Assembly: GCA_949358305.1 (NCBI GenBank)
Contig: OX442316.1
Location: forward strand, 18,910,001 to 18,974,000
Direction: 5' to 3'
DNA: 64,000 bases
Source of the DNA: Strigamia acuminata
Lineage: Eukaryota; Arthropoda; Chilopoda; Geophilomorpha; Linotaeniidae
Shown here: positions 11,578-25,900 of the stretch, one piece after another
How the letters are laid out: every line of letters starts with the position of its first letter
How positions within the stretch are numbered: position 1 is the stretch's first letter
Translations under genes and position numbers: made by a program
Notes under the pieces: model-generated
Database searches by the model: none
The model's input: the letters and a program-made list of their open reading frames with translations, nothing else
What the model was told of the DNA's origin: nothing

Positions 11578-12788
11578 TTACGCTTCGAATCTTTGGTACG
11601 GATTGTCGTCCTTCATCAGACCTGCAACGAACAATTTTTTTATTAATTTATCAATTAAAAAAGGAAAAAATAAAAATGAAAATAAATAAACAGTTATTCG
11701 CATCACTCATTAGTAATTACCAATACCTTGGAGAATTCCTAATAATGCCGCATTTAACAACATTTTAATTAATTCATTTATCATTTTCTTTAAAGGATTT
11801 AAGATTTACCATATTTTTTGCGAATTTCGTCGTATTTCGACTGCTTTTCCTTTTGCCTATAGAAAAAATAGATAGATAGAATAAAATAAAATAAAATAAA
11901 ATTAATTAAAATCAAAATAAATTGTTGGACCTTTCGGAATTTTTAATGCGTCGTTGTTCGCGTTCACGTTCATATTTGGCTTCTTCTTGAATCAGTTTGG
12001 TATTCCTTCTGTTTCGGCAGCAACAACAGACACAAGTGATTAAACTGATAATCAAAATGGCCCCAATCACACCCATCGAGATAACCATCGCTTTGAAATT
12101 GACTGTAAAGACAAAATAAAGCAAAGATAACAATTGCAAATCGAGAATAAAATACGAATAAAATACTCACACCAACAAACTCCCCAACGAACGTCGCCCA
12201 TGTCGCACGAGTCCGGGTTGGGGAAAACGTGCTTGTACGGGTAATAAGAGCATCTGTTCGTTTTTTTGCAATAATAGCACTGCAACAAAATAAACACATT
12301 TTTTTCATACTTTTTATACACAGGTTTGCATAAACAGGAAACACAAGTCGAAATGCAAACTCACGGCGGTGATCCGAACGCATTCTTCGCACGTTGCTGA
12401 CGAATTTAGACACACTGCAAGAAAAGAATCAAACAATTAAGTGTTAATTTGTTTTTCTCTTTTAAATATTCAATTTTTGTTGCTCGCAATTTCCAATTCA
12501 TAATTCCCAATTTGGAATTCGACATTGACCGATTGAACTCGTTTTAGCATTACGAGGTCGATCGGTGGGTCTGAGCACCAATTAATGGATAATATTATCG
12601 TGGTTTCGCATTGATTAGAACTGATTTCGTCATTACTCACTTTGTTCGGGCGACATTGTGCTCGATGTCACGGGACTCGACGTCGACGTCGACGTCGAGA
12701 CCGTCGCGTTCGCAGGTTCCGATCGCACCGCTACCACTCCCAGCAACATCCCCCACAGGAACATTCGCCACAACAGTAAATAGTTCAT
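11578..12788 (-). CDS. PTTG1IP: PTTG1-interacting protein (PTTG1IP/PBF) orthologue
   Basis: Six minus-strand exons keep phase throughout: 12788-12641, 12414-12365, 12279-12171, 12102-11931, 11856-11810 and 11621-11578, encoding 189 residues. Order: signal peptide (residues 1-23), a short Ser/Thr-rich stretch, a PSI-type cysteine domain (C-x7-C-x2-C ... CYYC ... RCSYYP ... SCDMGDVRWGVCW), one transmembrane helix (MVISMGVIGAILIISLITCV) with a CCCC juxtamembrane cluster, and a charged cytoplasmic tail (EREREQRRIKNSERQKEK ... YDEIRKKYG) ending DDNPYQRFEA. The last three patterns are diagnostic for PTTG1IP. The vertebrate protein is a small type I membrane protein that binds PTTG1/securin and p53. 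Whether that role holds here is unknown. It converges with sepiapterin reductase. Confidence 0.95.
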
Positions 12789-13510
12789 CTTCGTTTCTCG
12801 ACTGGAATTTTGTTAATCCTAATAAGCGCAATAAACGACGAGCGTCATCGACGTATCGAACGTCTACATAAAAGGAACGTTATTGATAAGTTTGCGTTAA
12901 TGTCGTCTGCCGAGCGAGCGCTGCTGGCGCTTGGGTATAACGTCATCGCTTATTTGAGCGACATCTGGTTTCAAATTGCTAAACCTCGGGACAAGAAACG
13001 AAAGGATTTAATATTTTTGTGCTTTTTTTATTTTTTTATTAAAATCAAATTAATATTTTTGAAAAAAAAAAAATAAAAATAATAATAATAATTATAAATC
13101 TAAGTTTTATTAGCGGAACATTTAATATAATTTTAAATTCAAGCTGCATTTGTACTGGAATCAACAGTCAAGAAAGGCAACTACGACTGAAAATCGTGAT
13201 GATTTTGTACACAACTACGTGTATAAATTCGAGTATACGTTTTTGACAAACATTAACAATTAATTACTAAGTAGTTTTTTTTTTCCTTAAAAAAAAAAAA
13301 CAACAGAAGGAAAAAAAAGAAAACATCTAAATCTACAATCATTCCTTCTGTAGGATAAACCAGAGTGACAACGGCCCAAACATCTGCATTCAAAATCGTT
13401 GAGTTTCACGTATGGTATAAAAATCGGCGGCTCAATAAAAAAGGCGACGATCCTGCGGAGGAATGACGTGGTGGAAAGCCAAACAAAAAAAATAAAACGG
13501 TGGACATACA

Positions 13511-13541
<31 letters not shown>

Positions 13542-13542
13542 C

Positions 13543-13594
<52 letters not shown>

Positions 13595-13914
13595 TTGTGT
13601 GGTGCTTGATAGAAATGATTCGAGTTTGTGATATCTTGTGTTACAGAAAGATATAAAAACTAGGAAGAACATTTTGTCCAAATGTCAAAAGACTTTCGAA
13701 GTAATTTTTTCTTGGTGCGCGGAAGCGGAAACAAATAGAAATAGAAAATGCGATAATGCGATAATCCGATAATAATACGATCGATCGAGCTAGCGCACAC
13801 CAAACCACAATATACCAAAACCACAATATACCAAACCGAACCAAACCGCAACGCAACCACAAGCACGTGAGAGGGACGGCGGGCGTTCGGGCTGCTCTGC
13901 TTGTTTCAATATCT
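12789..13914. other. Intergenic between PTTG1IP promoter and 3' end of the scaffold gene
   Basis: It holds the upstream region of PTTG1IP and the likely 3' UTR of the minus-strand SRCIN1/KIAA1217-like gene. A minus-strand AATAAA lies near 13105. A long TAA repeat occupies 13512-13593. No coding frame is convincing. Confidence 0.5.
13512..13593. repeat. (TAA)n microsatellite
   Basis: About 27 TAA units with a single ACT-type interruption near 13541. Confidence 0.95.
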
Positions 13915-16900
13915 TCACAATATGTCCGTTTCGTAAATTTTGCTCGTCACCTGATTGGCGGGCGAGTTGGTGTTGCCGATGTAGACGAGGTGGGTGAGCG
14001 AACCCGAGCGCGTGGCCGCGGCCGGGTTGAGCGTCGACGGGGCGAGCGCCGGCGTGAGCGTGAGGCCGGCCTTGAGCAGGATGTTGCTCTCGCTGCCCGT
14101 CTTCTTGAGGTCGGCGATGGGCGAGCGCGGCGGCGATGGTCGCTGCAGCGCCTGGCCGCGCTGCAGCTGCTGCAGCCGGGCGTACTGCTCTTGCAGCTGG
14201 CGTTGCTTGCAGAGCAGCTCCTGGTGGCGCTGGTCCAGCATCTCCTGTCGGTTGCGGTTGGGCGGCACCGGCGGCGGCGTCTTCTTCATCGTCGTCTCCG
14301 AGTCGGACACCGCGCCGGACGAGATGTGGTGGCGATGCCAATCCGAGTTGGCGGCTTTCCCCGGTCCCAGTCGTCCCTGAACTCCTTCTTGCGAGTTGAC
14401 GCTTTCGCTCGAGCTGCTGTTGCTCGACAGCTGCTCGCGTCGGTGACCCTCGTCGCCGATGGCGCTCGTGCGCAGCACCAGGGTGGGGTCCTTCTTCGAC
14501 GAGAAGTTGCGGGGAAGAGTGGAACTGTCGCTTCCGTTGGCCAGGCGTTCGGATCTGGGTCGCTGTTGCGCGAGAGCCGCGATCGGCTCGTAGCTGCTCG
14601 AACGGCTCGTCACTTGACCGCTGTTGGCGCTGTGGTGATTCGAGCTCGAGGTCGAAGTCGAAGTCGGAGACGTGAGCGGCGACTTGCTGCTAGTTCGTGG
14701 CGGCGGCGGCGGCGGCACCTTCTTGGCGACCGGCGTTTTGTTGTTGTTGTCGGCCGACACTTTGCAAATGATGTCCTGGGCAATGTCCACTTGCAGTTTG
14801 CTCGTCGTCGAGGTGGAGACTGCGCAGGAGATGACTCCGGCCGGACCCTGAGATATTACCTGTCCTTTAATGGGTGAATCTGTCGGAGCGGAGTAGGAGG
14901 AGGAGGCGGCGGAGGCGGAGGCGGCGCGTTTCACGGGCAGAGGAGAGAGGTTGCTGCTCAGCTCCAGGAAGCCGTCTGGCGTCGAAAACGTCTGCAATTC
15001 GTCAAGAAGTGCGTCCAAAGCGTTCTCTTGTCTCGAGGTTCGTCCGTCCGATTTCAACTCGCCCGAAAAACTTGCAGCCTGAAATTAACCAAAACATTTT
15101 TATTATTTTTTTAAAAAAATTTCAATACATTTATAAATAAATTAATTAATTCAATATTATTTGTTTGATATTATGGTATCGCGTTGGTTATGGCTGCCCT
15201 GCAATAAAAATGAAGCGCCGAGTGTGTAAAAATTATGTCTTTTAAACGAGATGGCTTTTTTCATAACAGTTGTACAGTTTTCACAAATTTCTTCTGAAAA
15301 TAGAAAGAAATAAGAGAAAAACTCGAAACCAAACTAATTTTAGAATTGATCAAATCAAAAAAAATTAAAGAATAAATAAAAAAAATTAAAGAATAAATAA
15401 AAAAAATAAAAAAAATATAAAGATATATATTTTATATATATGGGTAGAATTCAACTTACCCCGCCGTTTTAAATTTCTCATTTGTCATTTGTCAAACACT
15501 TCTTTCTACTGACCTGCCCCTCGCCCTCGCCCCTCTCCGACCGGTCCAACCAACGCCTAAGCTGAAGTCTGTCTGATCGGCTACACATGAAGGACAGACA
15601 CATTTGTAATGCAGACGAATAGAACATCAAACTAATCAAATTAGCAGCTACAAACATTGTGAAAACTGTACAAATGTCATGAATTTTGTCTTGGAAAATC
15701 AAATTGGATCAAATTATATGCGAGAGAAATGGAAATCATACGGAAAATTACATCTAACATCGAAAAAAAAAGCCAAAAAAATAAAATAAAATATTCATGC
15801 CTTCGATAATAGCACGAAGTTAATTTTGATCGATACTCATGCGCGGCATTTAACTTTTTTTTTTTTTTTTTTTATATCTTCCAACCTGCAAGTTATTAAG
15901 CAACATTAATTTACACTTCAAAATGTTTTACCGTTTACCATTAATTCTCGCCGTAAACCTATTATTTTTGTTTTTTAAATTTATCATGATTTATTTAAAA
16001 ATAAAGGAAAAAAATATACCCAAACATGCAAATATGAAGGAACAGCCAGTAATATTTATCTGAAAAACCCGGAAATTTAAAAAGAAAAAAATATGCTTTA
16101 TAAAAAATGTGGCTAACATGCATCGTTTTTTTTTTTTTATCTTTAATTTTGACAAAATTCATCTCGAAAACATAAAAATGATTCTTGACAGGACGAAAAA
16201 ATGTACTAACAACCATTGAAAAATACAAAAAATAGCATGTTAGGAGAAACAAACCTTGTCAGCCCATCCACTGGTGGAAAACCCTCTCCAGTGGCTGCGT
16301 TTAGAAGTAAAATCATACCGAATGTTAACAAAAATCAAAAACAAAAATCGTTCAAAAAACACAAACTTCACTTGATGAAGTATTGACAAAATCAAAATGG
16401 CTCTCCTATCTTTCTCTGGTTACTGCTAAAGTGCTTACTGCTTAGCACTTGAATCTTTTCTTTTGCTCAATTTTTGTTAACAAAAATCCAGAGAAAAATG
16501 TGAGCAGTCATAGACAAAAATTGTTGCAAAATCTACTCACATGCTTCTAATTGATTCATCTAAAGCTAAAAATAATTTATTACAATTTAATAATAAAATT
16601 AAATCAATTTTAATTAATTTTAAATTTAGAAAACATCAAAAAATTAAATTTCCCAAATTAAAATTTAAAATGAAAAAAATTAAAACATCATGCATTTCAT
16701 TTTTAAATTTAGTAGTTTAATGTTCATGCCTTCTAAATTAAATTAAATTAAAAATAAAATAAACAAACAAACAAAAAGCAGCGAAAAAGACGTGGAATTA
16801 AAAATGTTCGTTTACTCAATATTCTCCCTGAAGTTAGTGCTCCACTTCCAGTCACGTCTGTTCGACTATAAAAAGTTGAAAAGCAGTCAGCATCATTTGA

Positions 16901-19900
16901 CTCGGCTTTACACATCAAGAAAAACAAAAAATTTATTCAAAATTCCCCCAAGAAGAAAGAACGAAAAAACAATCAAAAATTGCACACACAAAAAAAGGTG
17001 AAAACAAAAGAAAAGAAAAAACCTTAGATCGACATCGGTTCTAGTAAACACGAAAAAACTCAAAAATAATAAAAAATTTAAAAAGAAAAAGAAAAAAAAG
17101 AATAAATAAAACAAAGAAAAAGAAAAAGAAAAAAAAAAAGAAGAAAAATATTAATGACTGCTCCAACAAGGTTTGGCGAACTCATTTGGGCGGGGAGAAT
17201 TTGTTGGAAAAAAACTCACCTTGGACATCTGAGCGTCCAAACTTCCTCCGTGTGGCAAGGTGTGGTCTCGATGCTCACCGAGCGACGGCGACAGCGGCCC
17301 TGATCCGGACGGTGGCAGCCGCTGTTCCTGCACAGACGCTAGTCTGTTGGAGAAGGGAGTAGAGGCGCACTCTTGTGGTCAGTCAATTACCAAACTAGAA
17401 TTGCAAAAGACATTCAAACTCTCTCGCATTCCTACAGGGCTTAACAAGTGCCGGATAAGGTACGTTTATTCAAGTAAGACATGACGATGACAAATGATCG
17501 ATGACCAATGACCAATGACCAAATGATAAATGATAAAATGATCAAATGATAAATGACACGATCAATGGAGTCATGATTCATGATGATGATGATAATAATA
17601 AATAAATAAAATACGTAAAGGGGGGTGGGTGACTACTCTCGGCTCTACGACACGATCAGGCACAAACTGCAAAAAGTGTAAAGGCCGTGCGTACGACGGA
17701 GGAAAGCCATTTTTACTGCAATTTACGGACAAGAAACAGACTCGCCTCTTTAGGGTGACTAGCGTTCCCGTCAGTTTCTTACACCGTCGCAATGCGTTCT
17801 CCAATCGTTCGGGTTCGTCTTTTAGAAATCTAGATTGCAAAGAGAAACAACAAACAACAAACACAAAAAGTGCGCCTCGCTAGAATTTCATTTTGGACAA
17901 AAAAAAAAGAAAAAAAAAACGAAAAAAAAAAGAAAAAAAATCAATTTTCATATTTAAAGGTAAAATCAAATTACTTTTCTTCTTGAACAACGACTTCCAT
18001 CTCGGCGGTCATTACTGTTTTCAAGCCTTCTTGGAGGCCCGGGAAACGGGCTGCGGGAGTAATGAAACATTTTAGTGGTGGCACTTTGAGTTTTGAGCGC
18101 TTTGAGCACCTTTGAGATCGGCAACAGTTTTACTTGATCGACTCAAAACAAGAGCCATGCTTTCTACATCGCTCATGTTGACGCGGCATTTTCGATTAAT
18201 TACGTTGCTACGTAACTCTTCGACTGCTGATTCCAGTTCACTGAAAGGGAAATCAAAGTTAGAAATGTGCATTTCCTTTTATGTGAAATCACCTTAAATC
18301 CTTTTCTAGTCGTTGCACATCTTGCGAATACAATTCCTCTTCTCTAGTGACGCGAAGACGCTCAGTTTGCACCTGATCGTTCACCTGTATAGCTGCCAGC
18401 ATTACCTGCAAAATCAAGGCAATTAGTGAGCAGCCCGAGCCAACATTTGCGTTCGCACCACCTTAATCTTGAGAAAAGTCTCGCGAATGGTTTCTTTGAT
18501 GTTGATTGCTTGAGCTTGAGACATCCGTCGCAAATTGCGCACTTCCAATCGCATCTCTTTGGTTCTCTTTTTGAATAATCGCAGTTGATTGTACATTTCA
18601 GGAGTGAGTTGCACTTCTGCAAACAAAAAAGCAAAAATGACCAACAATTAAGCATTATTATTTACTCCGTATTATATTACGCTAATATGTCAATTAAACC
18701 AAGCCCGATCCCTTTCCCGCAAAGTTAAAGTTAGTACCTGTTAGTGAAGTCTGTCTAGACGAGGGCTTTATGGCAGACTTGGTGGGCTTCTCCACTGAGA
18801 ATTAAAAAGAAGAAAAAGTGTTGTTTTTTTTATTATTATTTTTATTTTCTCAATTCTTTTCTTTCTTTCTATTTTTTTATTTATTTTTTATTTTTCTTTC
18901 TTTCATTTTTGCAATTTAGCTTTTGATTTGTCTCGAAATCATGCAATATCGATTTAGAAATAGAAATAAATCTGTCAGACACGTTTCATTCACACTTTGG
19001 TTTGGTTGGTGCATAGTGTTTGTATATTTGTTTATACGACTACTCGTACAGTAAATTAGAATAATATTAATTTTTCGTTTTTCCCTCTACCTGAAAGTTG
19101 GGGAGAATGGTGTTTGCTATGGGTAGGTGAACTCATGGAGGGAGGATCCTCCGAGAAAGACACTGACTTTTCTTCTGAAACAAAAGACAAACAAAAAAAA
19201 CAAACAAAACCACCTTAAGATAACGAGAAAAGCACAGACAAACACTCAAGTTACGGCTACTGATCGAATCGAATCAAATCAAATCAATTCAAATCAAAAT
19301 TCAAATTCAAATTTAAAGTCAAATCAAATCAAATCAAATCAAAAGGACTTAGAAAACCATGCTGTGTTAAAAAGCTCATTACGGCCAATAGCAAATGTGT
19401 TGCAATACCTTTTGAAGATTGACGAAGTACGGGTTTAGCCTCACTCCTCAATTCATCTGCAAGAATAAATAGCAGAAACTCAATTGCTCTGTCGTGTGAG
19501 ACCGTGACAGTTTCATTTTTCCCAACTGAGGCAAAAAAGGCGCCCAAAAATTCGAATAAGTAAATAAATAAATAAATATATAAATAAATAAACGTAAATG
19601 TGTGTAAGGAATTACTGCATTCAGACCACAATCTCACATTATTATTATAAATTATTATTATTATTTGCATGCAAAATAATTGTTCCTGGTGCTTTTCAGC
19701 ACTGCAGGTGTTGGGATCGATATTCGATAGCCTCAGTTTCAGTTTCAGTTTCAGCACGGACAATTTGAACGATCCAAGAAAATCAAATTGCCAGATGGAT
19801 ATTCGAGAACGCGCGCTTACCAGTTCTAGCAGTTGGAGGCGCTGTCGGAGCGGGGACCGGCGCTGCAGAATCTCTCGCGGTTGGCGCCGCCGGACCGGAG

Positions 19901-22900
19901 CCCGACGACGGCAGTTGAATTTGTTCCCGGTTCAGGTTCAATTCGACGTCTCGCGTGATACTCGGCTGGCGTCCTGTGGTCAACGCTTTGTGAACGAGAC
20001 CTGTCAGGTTGGCCAGCTGACGTTCCATCATCTGCATGCGCAATCTGCAATTCAATCAATTCAATAAAAACGTTCTTTTTCTTTTCTATTTTCATTTTCA
20101 AAATGGGCACTCGCCTCGCTTCTTCATCGATAATAGGAGTAACGCTGCCAGATCGAGATCCGTAACCACGATCGCCATAATACGGTTCCTCGTACGAAGA
20201 CGTGGGCGTCAAGTATGTCGGTACCGAACGATGATGATCCATCCTACGTTCCGGCGATGAGTGATAACCGGATTCGTGAGTTTGTTGATGACGGCGATCT
20301 AGAACAATTCATCAATTACTTTACTTTAATTATTCCTCACTTTGTTTCCTAGATTTTCATCTATTTTCGTATATTTTCTTCACCTGACATGCTTTGATTA
20401 CTCCTAGGTGAAGGTGAAGGTGCCGGAGGTGGCGGTCCTTGCGGCGGAGGTGTCGCTCGCACGCTTTTAGCCATCGACGTCACCGGTTGTTGGTAAGTGC
20501 GTTGAGGTTTTGGGGGTGGCTGAATTGGACCTGAAACCAAACCAAAATTGTACGACAAAATCAAAAACAGAGGTGAAAACTAAACACCCACCNNNNNNNN
20601 NNNNNNNNNNNNNNNNNNNNNNNNNNNNNNNNNNNNNNNNNNNNNNNNNNNNNNNNNNNNNNNNNNNNNNNNNNNNNNNNNNNNNNNNNNNNNNNNNNNN
20701 NNNNNNNNNNNNNNNNNNNNNNNNNNNNNNNNNNNNNNNNNNNNNNNNNNNNNNNNNNNNNNNNNNNNNNNNNNNNNNNNNNNNNNNNNNNNGAGAGAGA
20801 GAGAGAGCGGAGCGATCGGTTGGTCGGGTCTGGAGAAAAATCGATTTTTGGCATCCATTTCTGGAGATTTCGTGGCTCGCCAATTTTATTCCGACTACTG
20901 TGCACTCGCTACTGCCATCTGTTACATATTTCCAGATTTATGGCAGAATGGGGTTTAAAGAGAGAAATGAAGAAAAGGAGAAATAAAATTAGAAAAAGCC
21001 GTTTTTACCTCAAGTCTTCCAATTCGTAGAACATATCTTTGGATGGATCGTGAATATAAATGCGAATGTGTGTCGAGTCCAAATATTCCATAGTGAGCTG
21101 CTTGGAAAAGGAACGCACGAAAAGTGCCTTGACCGTGTCCAGTGAGGTGATTTCGTTGGGTAAAAGAGCTCGCTTCGTTTCACTTCGGTATTGTAAAAAA
21201 ACCAAACCTGAAACAAACATTTTTCAATTTCAATTGCTTTTAAATTTTACCACTTTTTTTAGATTTTAAAAAAAAATGTCAAAGTGTATTTTTTTTTTAT
21301 TATTTCAATTATTTTTTCAATTTTCAATTTTCAATTATTTCTTAACTTTTTTTGGTGAACAAACAAAAATACGGCCATCATCATCATTCATTCACACATT
21401 CATCTTTCAAACGAAGAATAGAGAAGAAAAAAATTTGAAAAAATTTGAAAAACTTCAAAAAAATTATTACAAGAGAGAAAAAAAAAATATATGGTATATA
21501 TATTTTTAAACTTATTTAATTTGTAATTATTTCTTGCCTGATGATTCGATGGAACAAGTTTGTTGCGGAAAATGGCCTTCCTCTTACTTTACTCATTTAT
21601 GCCAATTTTGAAAAATATTTTTATTTTTACTTGAGTATTTTGAAAAGTTTGAAAATTAATTTGAATAATTTTATTTCGCTTTTTTGTTCAATTTTAAATG
21701 TTAAAATGTTTGATTGCTCATGACATGTTTTTGTTTACATACCCAAAGGTCTCTCCGAATGTTTGTATGGGGGCCCAGATGTGGGGTATCCTGAAGGACC
21801 TCTGCTCGGCACTGTTAGGATTACAAAGTTGAACCCTCGATATAACCAATTATAGTTAATTAAGAGTTATACTAATAGTTAATAATTGGTGCTATATCGA
21901 GGCTTTCAGTCATCATTTTAGCATCAATCTAACAGAAAAACATGAAATGCAACCATGTTCGGAACGGAAGGCAGAACAAAACAAAACTTATTCATGCAAA
22001 TTAAGACTTGACTTTTCTTTTCTTTTTTCATTTTTTATCATCACCGACCGACCCACGTGTCCCACCCGTTTCGCCAATTTAAACATGCACCACGAGCAAA
22101 TCAGTTGCGCCTAAAGATGCATTTACACACGCCTTTCCATGTCAACGACAATTCGCTCACCTAACGGTCTTTCCAGCGTCTTGTTCGGTGTTCGCACCAC
22201 CGGTAAACTCGAGCGCTGTTTGCCGCCTCGTCGGAATCCCGTCGCCGACGTCTCCACTTCCGACATGATCCCCGGATCGTCGTCGTATACGCTCGACGGA
22301 GGTTGATACATTGAATGACCGCGCTGACCGTAGATGTGACTCTACAAAGCAATTACAAAATTACAAAAATTACAAAAATTACAAAAACTACAAAAATTAC
22401 AAATCAAAAATACTACTACTATATTATAAGATTTCAATTTGTTTCGCCCTTCACTTACATGGACCATTGGGATTCTGGGCCAATCCCGGCTTTCGTAGTG
22501 GTGGGGATTGGGCATTGTTGCAAACTGGGGGAAAACATTTAGTGCAGGCAAAGTCGTCTCGTGCTCGTTAGTTACCTGGTCCTTATGTCCAGCAATGGTC
22601 GAAGCGTATTCGGGGAAGCGTCGTTGCAAGTGACCCAATATGATGTCTTTTTTCGGGTCACCCGATTCCGACGAACTTTTTGTCATCTGAATGTTAATAA
22701 AAATGATGATGCACTTTTCCTCCTCATTTCATCAAATTCAATTAAATTAAATTCAAGGGAGAATTAAAGGGGTGCTGGGACAAGCACGTGTTCACTTTTT
22801 CATTTATTGCTCTCACCTTTCGGTTTCTGTTGTATCTCTTGAGTTTGCGATAAAAACAGAGAAAACTCATTAGTTTCTATTCAATGATAAATGTATATCC

Positions 22901-25900
22901 AAATATTATATACATCGCGCCACTTTAACAGTTAACACCCCCGAGATGCGCAAAATCGATTTGAAAAACTAAAAGAAACTAAAAACGCATTTTTGTAAAA
23001 AAATTTTATCTTCATCTCCATCTCTCTTCCATCCATCTTAGGTGATTATGAAGAGGGAAGAAAGATGTTTTTATTTCATTATTAATTTTTTTCTTCGTCT
23101 TTTTAACGCGACAGGTAAAGAAAATTGAGTCGGAAGGCGGCGCTGTTTGATTCGAATGCCCCCGTGACTTCACCCCACGTCTTTAATACACTCTCGTCAT
23201 TCGGATGATTAAAAGCGATTAAAAAATTGAAATTAGCGGGTTAAATACGTCCGTTGTTTCTGCCGCAACGCTTTCGAACAAAAATAGCTCGCGCAGGTGT
23301 AGCAAATTGCATTACGTCACCGATGATTCGTTGCAGATGGGAGAAAATGGGAGAAAGGAGAAGAAGGTCGGTCATTCCGCAGATTGGTTGCTGCCTGCAT
23401 CGTGATTTCCTTTTTCCACCTTTGCGCGAAAACTTAATCAACATCATTACTCCGTACTCGGCCTCCTACTCTTTTTTCATCTTATATTTTCATCTTCCCA
23501 TTTTGAAAACAAAAGCGAAGAAGAAAAAAGCAAGCAAGCAAGCAAGCAAGCAAACGCACTATTTTTCATTAAGCGCCGCACGCTCAATGACTCCATGTGA
23601 CAGCGGATGGACGGATGGACGGATGGACGGACGCACTCGGGCACTCCCCAATTCCCAACCCATCGCATCAGCAATTCACCATCAAACATCAACAAACCGA
23701 GAACACCATCAGTCGAAAACACATTCTCATTTTCATCAACTCGACTCAATTAACATGAAATTCTGAGAGAAAAGCAAAACGTGCAGGTAAATTGGTTGCG
23801 TTCCCATCGATTTGGTCGACTTAAAGCCGACGCGCCCAAAGATGTCCAAAGGAAAGAGAAGGAAAAAAGGTCCAATTCATTCCATCTTTTTTCTTCTTTT
23901 TTTCTCAAATGCAAAGTGAGTGGTTTGCTTACCCGGCTCGTTTTGCGTAAAGGCGACACTAGAACGGAATAAAGCAGCGAGTGGCGACTCTTGGTTTGAT
24001 TTTTCTGCTTGGATCGTGACGAATGGCCTTTCTCGACCGCTCCGTCGCCGTAAACCATCCTCGACTGCACGTAAGAGGCCATGGCGCACTACAACTCGTC
24101 ACGAGCGCATTCCGTCCACGCATTCCGTCCGAGCGCCGGCGTCAAACTGGAGCAGGAGCTGGAGCAAGAGCTGGAGCAAGAGCTGGAGCAAGAGCTGGAG
24201 CTGGAGCTGGAGCGAGAGCAGAAGCTGCACGACTACTGGCGAGAAGCTCCGGTAAATATCGATCTGCACAGGATGCCGTGTCGACATTCTCTCGCTTTTA
24301 GCTCCAACAAACAGTAGAGCTCCGAATTGCAAAACACACACACACACAAAGAGAGAGAGAAATCTCAGAGTGGATGGTTAATTGGGCGGGGCTTGAAATA
24401 AAATGTAAAAAGCGAGTTCGTTAGGGGAATAATTAATTTTTGTTGATGCGACGACGGGTTGGAGGAGGTCCCGGTGGGCTAGGAGCCAAAAAGACAGCCA
24501 GGAAGGGTTTCTTTTCTTTTCTTTCCTTCTCTTCTCCGCACCGATCTGCAGCAGCAGATAACACAAATCGATCGCCACCTTAGTACACGGAGCCCGAACC
24601 CCAACCCGAACAAACCCGAATGGAAACTTTGGTCTCACCTCGACGTCCATGTTGACTATGGCGCTGTCGGCAGCGATTTTCGCCTTTAACGCTTCGCCCG
24701 CAACCGTGTGTCTTCGCGGTTCCTCGCGCTGTTTCACTGGTCTCGAACTCGACCGCCGGCCATTTATTCCTCCGTCCACATCGGACCAGTCACTCGGTTT
24801 TAATCCTCCCGACGGGGCTGCAAATACAAATACAAACCGAATTTTAAAAATAACAAAAACTAAAAATGAATTAATGAATAAATACAAATAATCATTATTA
24901 TTTATCATATTTTTAATCAAGTTTTAGGCTTAGGCCTAATACGGCATCGGCTCTTGACCTCGCGAGGCGAGTGGCGCCCACTAGCGGCGCAAACTCGAAT
25001 CTTCCATTCAACCTTTCTGTTCTATTTTCTTTCCGAGGATTTTCTAATTTCGTTGAGCCAACATAACCAAGGTCAACGCCTCGGTTGTCTCATCCGAAAC
25101 AAGGGGTCTAAATTTAACTCCAAATTAGGAAATCCCAATTTAAAAAAGCGTGCATCGAATTGGATAAAATAAAAATACGAAACCGCAACGAGACGACGAA
25201 GAAGAAAAGAAAAACATTAATAAAGCATAAACGTTGAACCAAATTCACCGCATCATTTCTTCCCTATTTACCTCGTTTGCTGGCGCAGCGCCAAATATTC
25301 AATTTTATTCCAACAAAAGAGAGAGGAAGAGAGAGAGAGAAATCTCAATAATAATAATAATAATTACATCAAATCAGAGTCGCCCACCTTTAACCCTCGT
25401 TCTCGTTTTCGAGCATCGCAAGAACTTGCACATTTTTTTTTTCTCTTCTCTGGATCCAGTGACGCGCCCGCTCGCGATAACTCGGGTCAACCGACACCAT
25501 CTCGAAATCCGATAAGATTAATCAGAAAAGAATTCGTCGAGGGAGAGAGGGGATCCGAGGAATGTGACACGAGGTACAAAGTGCCAAATACAAAGAATGG
25601 CCACCCCGCTGCTGAGTGAGTGCGAGGAAAGTGTGAAGTGTAAACACGCCTCACGTTTTGAAAAAAAAAATTTTTTTAATTTTAAAAAATAATTAATAAA
25701 TAAAATATCGACCTATCGGACACTTGCACGGCGTGAAATTTCACGTTTTCTAAATGTTAAACATACCGTGGTGGCCATTTGTTAAAAAGCAGAATCAACG
25801 TGTCGAATGTGTTGTCTGTCGCGCGCCCGCCCTTTCCGCCATTTTCGCCGGCTACGGACACCGACACGCGATCATCATGCACCCAAACGCTCGCTCTTGC

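Noticed and set aside
13867-14877. Long plus-strand open frame rich in Arg/Ala/Gly
   Set aside because: It is the antisense shadow of the scaffold gene's GC-rich last exon on the minus strand; composition and lack of splice or start context argue against it.
20467-20986. Frames running through the run of N
   Set aside because: Artefacts of reading across the assembly gap.
24081-24317. Plus-strand LEQE-repeat protein
   Set aside because: It comes from a 12-bp minisatellite; no downstream exon was found, and the minus-strand exon explains the same start palindrome. Kept only as a finding.
25747-25788. Minus-strand ATGGCCACCACG followed by GTATGT as another first exon
   Set aside because: Ends in phase 0, which does not fit the common exon at 24817; only four codons.
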